The position numbers were made by a program, and so were the translations under genes. The notes beneath the pieces were generated by a model, which saw nothing but the letters and a program-made list of their open reading frames with translations, ran no database searches and was not told the origin of the DNA. From positions 1-13,179 of the forward strand of contig CAKULN010000066.1 of assembly GCA_934667175.1 (NCBI GenBank): a stretch of DNA of 13,179 bases, given 5' to 3'. Each line of letters begins with the position of its first letter. Position 1 is the stretch's first letter. This document shows positions 10,017 through 13,179 of this stretch, in pieces. The stretch comes from an uncultured Bacteroidales bacterium. GTDB lineage: Bacteria > Bacteroidota > Bacteroidia > Bacteroidales > UBA932.

Positions 10017-10274
10017 ATGTCAGAGAAAACTTCAGAGTTGGTTTTGGATGTCATTTCCCCTGAAAGGACGTTGGTTCATGCGGTGGTGGATTCTGTGGAA
10101 CTTCCCGGCACGAAAGGTCGTTTCGAGGTTCTGAAGAATCACGCTGCGCTGATCTCCTCGCTGGAGAGGGGGCGTGTGGTTTTCCGTACCGGCGAGAAGA
10201 CTGAAAGTGTGGACATTTCCTCTGGCTTTGTGGAAATCAATGACAATCACGTTGTCGCATGCGTGGAACTGTGA
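10017..10274 (+). CDS. atpC: F1Fo-ATP synthase subunit epsilon, short form
   Basis: This is the central-stalk subunit that sits on gamma and contacts the c-ring. Its 85 residues form only the N-terminal beta-sandwich, with the conserved pattern ISPERTLV, VDSVELPGTKGRFEVLKNHAALISSL and GFVEINDNHVVACVEL. The C-terminal helical hairpin, which in longer homologues (about 135 residues) inhibits ATP hydrolysis, is absent. Such short forms are, to my knowledge, usual in Bacteroidales, so this is probably not a truncation. Its stop TGA overlaps the atpB start as ATGA (10271-10276 region), which suggests translational coupling. Confidence 0.93.
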   Translation: MSEKTSELVLDVISPERTLVHAVVDSVELPGTKGRFEVLKNHAALISSLERGRVVFRTGEKTESVDISSGFVEINDNHVVACVEL

Positions 10275-11560
10275 TGAGAAAGTGGATCTACATATTCATT
10301 TGTCTTTTGCTTCCGTTGACTTTGATGGCTGGGGAACGGTCGCGGTGGTTCGACAAGCTCACCAACCGCGATGGTGAACTCGTCGCCACGCTGACTGAGC
10401 TTTCTTCTCCGGTCGCTGAGTCGCCCTCCCCGGTCGCTGAGCCTGCCGAAGCGCTCGTGGTTCGACAGGCTCACCAACCGGTTCCAGAGCCACAATCTTC
10501 GGACACTGAGCTTGCCGAAGTGTCGGAGGTTCGACAGAGCTCACCAACCGTGGTTCGACAGGGCTCACCAACCTCCAAGGCCTTCGACATGGATGAATAT
10601 CTCTACGGCCATGTTCGCGACTCCTATGAGTGGCATATCACCACGGTGAATGGACATCACGTCAGCATCCCGCTGCTGGTGATCGTCAAAAGCAAGATCG
10701 GGAACGGATTCCACATCTTCAGTTCCAAGCATTTGGAGCACGGGGAATATGAAGGTTTCCACATCGCGCCCTCCGGCAGCAAGTACGAGAGCAAGATAGT
10801 CGAGCGGGCCGCGGACGGTTCTGAGGTCAGGCCTTGGGACTTTTCCATCACCAAGAACGTGTTCGGTCTGATGATCAACTGTGCCCTGCTGTTGTTCATT
10901 GTGCTCGGTACCGCCAAGTGGTACAGGAAACACGATGCCCGTGAGGAAGCCCCGAAAGGCGGAGTAGGCCTCATGGAGATGCTTGTGACGATGATCGAGG
11001 ACGATGTCATCAAAAGCTGCGTGGGAGAGGACTACAAGAGGTACTCGCCATACCTGCTGACAGCGTTCTTTTTCATATTCATAAACAATCTGATGGGAAT
11101 CGTGCCGTTCTTCCCTGGTGGGGCGAACATCACGGGAAACATCGCTGTGACGCTTGTGCTGGCACTGTTCACATTCTTCATCGTCAACATATTCGGTAAC
11201 AAGCATTATTGGAAGGACATCCTTTGGCCGGACGTGCCGACTTGGCTGAAAGTGCCGCTGCCGCTGATGCCGGCTATTGAGATCATTGGCATATTCACAA
11301 AGCCTTTCAGTCTGATGGTCAGGCTTTTCGCCAACATCCTTGCGGGGCACTTCATGATCCTGGGAGTTGTGGCCGTCATCTTCCTGACCGCTGAGTTGGG
11401 AGCGGCTTTGAACGGTAGCCTTACGGTCGTGGCTGTGCTGTTGGGCGTGTTCATGGATTGCCTTGAGTTGCTGGTGGCTTTCATTCAGGCCTACGTGTTC
11501 ACTATGCTGTCAGCGGTCTTCATTGGACTGTCGCGGCAGAAACCGGAAACCTCGGAATAA
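10274..11560 (+). CDS. atpB: F1Fo-ATP synthase subunit a, with repeat-derived insertion
   Basis: This subunit forms the proton half-channels beside the c-ring. I place the start at 10274 (428 residues): it overlaps the atpC stop and begins a signal peptide MRKWIYIFICLLLPLTLMA; an in-frame ATG at 10259 would spoil it. Residues 22-101 are low-complexity sequence encoded by palindromic DNA repeats (WFDKLTN, VAEPAEA, VVRQAHQP, VVRQGSPT). The periplasmic domain typical of Bacteroidota follows at about 104-190 (FDMDEYLYGHVRDSYEWHITT). Membrane helices start near 196. R350 in MVRLFANILAGH is the essential arginine facing the c-ring. H359 and E398 (DCLELLVAFIQAY) occupy the positions of E. coli E219 and H245, the known swapped pair. 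The core is therefore intact and likely functional, with an inserted segment of about 80 residues. Confidence 0.95.
   Translation: MRKWIYIFICLLLPLTLMAGERSRWFDKLTNRDGELVATLTELSSPVAESPSPVAEPAEALVVRQAHQPVPEPQSSDTELAEVSEVRQSSPTVVRQGSPTSKAFDMDEYLYGHVRDSYEWHITTVNGHHVSIPLLVIVKSKIGNGFHIFSSKHLEHGEYEGFHIAPSGSKYESKIVERAADGSEVRPWDFSITKNVFGLMINCALLLFIVLGTAKWYRKHDAREEAPKGGVGLMEMLVTMIEDDVIKSCVGEDYKRYSPYLLTAFFFIFINNLMGIVPFFPGGANITGNIAVTLVLALFTFFIVNIFGNKHYWKDILWPDVPTWLKVPLPLMPAIEIIGIFTKPFSLMVRLFANILAGHFMILGVVAVIFLTAELGAALNGSLTVVAVLLGVFMDCLELLVAFIQAYVFTMLSAVFIGLSRQKPETSE
10345..10573 (+). repeat. Cluster of palindromic repeats inside atpB
   Basis: Copies of two related arms are visible. Type B (core GGTTCGACAGGCTCACCAAC and variants) lies at 10345-10367, 10457-10479, 10527-10549 and 10550-10573. 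Type A (core CGCTGAGCCTGCCGAAGC) lies at 10431-10453 and 10503-10522, with a partial copy at 10410-10420. A resembles the reverse complement of B, so adjacent A and B can form hairpins. The last two B copies carry an extra base. All copies are translated within the AtpB frame. Confidence 0.9.
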
Positions 11561-11600
11561 TTTGGAATATTCAGAATAATTAATTTAAAATCATAGAATT

Positions 11601-11843
11601 ATGTTACTTTCTACAATGTTGCTTCAGGCCCTTTCTCTTGGTAGAGTAGGTGCGGCTCTTGGTGCTGGTTTGGCTGCATTCGCGGCTGCTTTCGGTATCG
11701 GTAAGATCGGTACGGCTTCCCTTGAGGCCGGTGCGCGCCAGCCGGAGAAGGCTGACCACTACAGAATGACGGCCATCATTGTCAGCGCCCTCATCGAGGG
11801 AGCATGTCTGTTTGCCATCGTTGTTTGTCTTATCGCGAAATAG
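11601..11843 (+). CDS. atpE: F1Fo-ATP synthase subunit c
   Basis: This is the 80-residue proteolipid that builds the rotating c-ring in the inner membrane. Two membrane helices are clear. Helix 1 (GAALGAGLAAFAAAFGIGKIG) carries the glycine/alanine packing motif, with alanines replacing some central glycines. The polar loop is EAGARQPEK. Helix 2 contains E66 in SALIEGACLF, the ion-carrying carboxylate. The residue after the glutamate is Gly and the usual sodium-site residues near it are not apparent, so proton coupling is more likely. The ATG at 11601 follows GAATT in an AT-rich leader of 40 bases after atpB. No palindromic repeats interrupt it. Confidence 0.95.
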   Translation: MLLSTMLLQALSLGRVGAALGAGLAAFAAAFGIGKIGTASLEAGARQPEKADHYRMTAIIVSALIEGACLFAIVVCLIAK

Positions 11844-11846
11844 CAA

Positions 11847-12356
11847 ATGTCACTCATCACTCCTGATTTCGGATTGCTTGTCTGGATGACGCTGATCTTC
11901 GGCATCGTCTTCTTTGTGCTGGCGAAGTGGGGCTTCCCTATGATCACCGGTTCGGTCGAGAAGAGGGCGAAGAGGATCAATGATTCCATCAAGGCGGCTA
12001 AGGAAGCGGAGGAGAAACTCCGCAATCTGGCCGGGGAACAGTCACGGATGATCGAGGAGACCAGGCAGGAGCAGAGCCGGATTCTGAAAGAGGCCGCCGC
12101 CTCAAGGGACAGTATCGTCGAACAGGCGAAGGTGCAGGCTCGGGAGGAGGCCGCCAGAATTCTGGATCAGGCCCGTACCCAGATCGCAGCCGAGAAGGAG
12201 AGCGCTTTGCGGGATGTCCGTAAGGATGTCGCAATGGTCGCCGTCAGCGTGGCGGAGAAGGTGCTGAAAAAGAGCCTTTCAGACGTTGACGGGCAGTCCG
12301 CTCTTGTGGAGAGGTTGGTGGATGAGATTTCCTCGTCTAAGGACTTGAAGAATTGA
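11847..12356 (+). CDS. atpF: F1Fo-ATP synthase subunit b
   Basis: This is the peripheral-stalk (stator) subunit that connects Fo to the F1 head. It has 169 residues, normal for bacterial b. One N-terminal membrane helix (about residues 8-30, GLLVWMTLIFGIVFFVLAKW) is followed by a long charged, alanine-rich helix from about 38 to 130 that should form the dimeric coiled coil. The C-terminal part (VAVSVAEKVLKKSLSD) is the region that binds delta. It begins 3 bases after atpE. Its stop overlaps an ATG (TGATG at 12354-12358) that opens a frame continuous with atpH, as discussed there. Confidence 0.95.
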   Translation: MSLITPDFGLLVWMTLIFGIVFFVLAKWGFPMITGSVEKRAKRINDSIKAAKEAEEKLRNLAGEQSRMIEETRQEQSRILKEAAASRDSIVEQAKVQAREEAARILDQARTQIAAEKESALRDVRKDVAMVAVSVAEKVLKKSLSDVDGQSALVERLVDEISSSKDLKN

Positions 12357-12365
12357 TGCAGGCCT

Positions 12366-12462
12366 GGTCCCTGAGCTTGTGGTTCGGCAGGCTCACCAAC
12401 CATGGTTCGACGGAGCTCACCAACCATCGAAGGGATTGCCGCTTCGACAGGCTCAGCGACCG
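12366..12462 (+). repeat. Palindromic repeat cluster between atpF and atpH
   Basis: This cluster has a partial type A arm at about 12366-12379, type B arms at 12379-12401 and 12402-12425 (the second with an extra base), and a type A arm in reverse orientation at 12440-12462. It fills most of the 131 bases between the atpF stop and the proposed atpH start. As mRNA it should fold into hairpins between the two coding regions. Confidence 0.85.
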
Positions 12463-12487
12463 CAGGAACAGAGAAAGAATTAGTATT

Positions 12488-13179
12488 ATGAACACAGGTA
12501 TTATCGCGACACGTTATGCCACCGCGCTTCTGAAGCTGGTCGATGAGACCGGCTCCGGTGAGGCGGTTGCGGCTCAGGTGCAGGTCATAGAGAAGGCTCT
12601 CGGCGAGTTGCCTGACTTCCGGCGTGCAGTGGATGATCCTGCGGTTTCGGCCGCTAAGAAACTTTCGCTTTTTGAGGCGGCTTTGTCCTCTTCGGTCGCT
12701 GAGCTTGCCGAAGCGACTGTGGTTCGACAAGCTCACCAACCGGTCACTGAGCTTGCCGAAGTGGCCGTGGTTAGGCAAGGCTCACCAAACATCGAAGTGA
12801 CCGGTCTTGCACCCGACCTGCAAAAATTCCTTGAACTCCTGCTCCGCAACGGCCGCATCAGTGACGTGCGCCTAATTTTCACGACATTCATTACTGAATA
12901 TTACCGCTCACGTCACATCAAACGCGCCCGGCTTGTGGTCGCTGACCCCGCACTGCTGGACCCTGAGCCTGCCGAAGGGGCCGAGCCTGTCGAACCACGG
13001 TTGGTGAGTCCAGCCGAACCACGGTTGGTGAGCCCCGTCGAACCACCGACTTTGGAGTCCTGCCTGCGTGACCTGATCGAAAAGCGGACCGGCTGCCGAT
13101 TGATCCTCAAGACCGAGGTCAACCCGTCCTTGATAGGCGGTTTCATCTTCGAGGTCGAGGATACGGTTCTGGATGCCAG
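12488..13179 (+). CDS. atpH: F1Fo-ATP synthase subunit delta, partial, with two repeat-derived insertions
   Basis: This peripheral-stalk subunit caps the F1 head and binds b. The gene runs off the right edge; 230 full codons are visible, already more than the usual total of about 180. The start MNTGIIATRYATALLK matches the family N terminus. Residues 69-101 (VAELAEA, VVRQAHQP, VVRQGSPN) and about 158-186 (PEPAEGAEPVEP, RLVSPAEPRLVSP) are encoded by palindromic DNA repeats. Compared with E. coli delta from memory, the first lies between helices of the N-terminal domain and the second before the C-terminal segment LESCLRDLIEKRTGCRL, so both fall in expected loops. The end shows GGFIFEVEDTVLDA, the conserved C-terminal motif. 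The start at 12488 follows AGTATT in an AT-rich stretch, like other starts here. An ATG at 12356, overlapping the atpF stop, is in frame with no intervening stop and would add 44 residues. Confidence 0.93.
   Translation, partial: MNTGIIATRYATALLKLVDETGSGEAVAAQVQVIEKALGELPDFRRAVDDPAVSAAKKLSLFEAALSSSVAELAEATVVRQAHQPVTELAEVAVVRQGSPNIEVTGLAPDLQKFLELLLRNGRISDVRLIFTTFITEYYRSRHIKRARLVVADPALLDPEPAEGAEPVEPRLVSPAEPRLVSPVEPPTLESCLRDLIEKRTGCRLILKTEVNPSLIGGFIFEVEDTVLDA
12693..12790 (+). repeat. First palindromic repeat cluster inside atpH
   Basis: There are alternating arms A-B-A-B at 12693-12715, 12719-12741, 12741-12763 and 12767-12790. The last B copy is degenerate (TTAGGCAAGGCTCACC) and has an extra base. 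The cluster is translated as VAELAEA, VVRQAHQP, VTELAEV and VVRQGSPN within AtpH. Confidence 0.9.
12961..13046 (-). repeat. Second palindromic repeat cluster inside atpH
   Basis: An arm A core at 12961-12979 is followed by three type B arms in reverse orientation: a partial one at 12983-12998, then 12999-13022 and 13023-13046, the last two 24 bases long and directly tandem. On the coding strand they read EPVEP, RLVSPAEP and RLVSPVEP. Reverse orientation here, against forward orientation in the first cluster, points to independent insertions. Confidence 0.85.

Noticed and set aside
10565..11350. 261-codon ORF antisense to atpB
   Set aside because: It mirrors the atpB coding frame; the atpB frame has all conserved residues, so the antisense frame is incidental.
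12167..12778. Minus-strand ORF with repeated FGKLSDR and LVSLSNH motifs
   Set aside because: The motifs are the reverse reading of the palindromic repeats, and the frame overlaps the real atpF and atpH.
10345..13046. CRISPR array interpretation of the short repeats
   Set aside because: Spacing is irregular, orientation is mixed, the units are palindromic variants inside coding frames, there are no unique spacers of constant size and no cas genes.

Overview
The window looks like a chromosomal segment of a Bacteroidales (Bacteroidota) bacterium; the genus cannot be fixed from sequence alone. The evidence is the ATP synthase gene order atpD-atpC-atpB-atpE-atpF-atpH, an AtpB with a signal peptide and a periplasmic N-terminal domain, a short epsilon subunit, promoters of the Bacteroidota type (TTTG, about 19 bases, TAnnTTTG), AT-rich leaders without Shine-Dalgarno sequences, and a large surface lipoprotein of Bacteroidales style.

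Region 1 (1-1973) is accessory. It starts with about 280 bases in which no gene is recognisable. These join abruptly to a relic of the last codons, terminator and downstream sequence of a paralogue of the lipoprotein gene further right. A convergent fic gene (minus strand) encodes a self-inhibited Fic-domain protein with a C-terminal winged helix. Its leader holds three tandem 12-base units, each reading ATG-ACG-GAA-stop. A 462-base spacer with a spaced imperfect inverted repeat then leads into the lipoprotein gene.

Region 2 (1974-8378) carries a 1197-residue lipoprotein with a long coiled-coil stalk, an OmpA-type barrel protein that binds peptidoglycan, and enolase. These are separate transcription units, each ending in a clear hairpin terminator. 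The lipoprotein tail and its downstream sequence (5528-5732) match 282-490 at about 93 percent.

Region 3 (8399-13179) is the F1Fo-ATP synthase operon, transcribed from a near-perfect Bacteroidota promoter that overlaps the enolase terminator. It encodes beta, epsilon, a, c, b and delta; delta runs off the right edge, and atpA and atpG are expected beyond it.

The most unusual signal is a family of 23-24 base palindromic repeats (cores GGTTCGACAGGCTCACCAAC and CGCTGAGCCTGCCGAAGC) that has entered this operon at four places: inside atpB just after the signal peptide, between atpF and atpH, and twice inside atpH. All coding insertions keep the frame and are translated as low-complexity peptide, and they fall at plausible loops or linkers. 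No such copies were seen in the first 10.3 kb.
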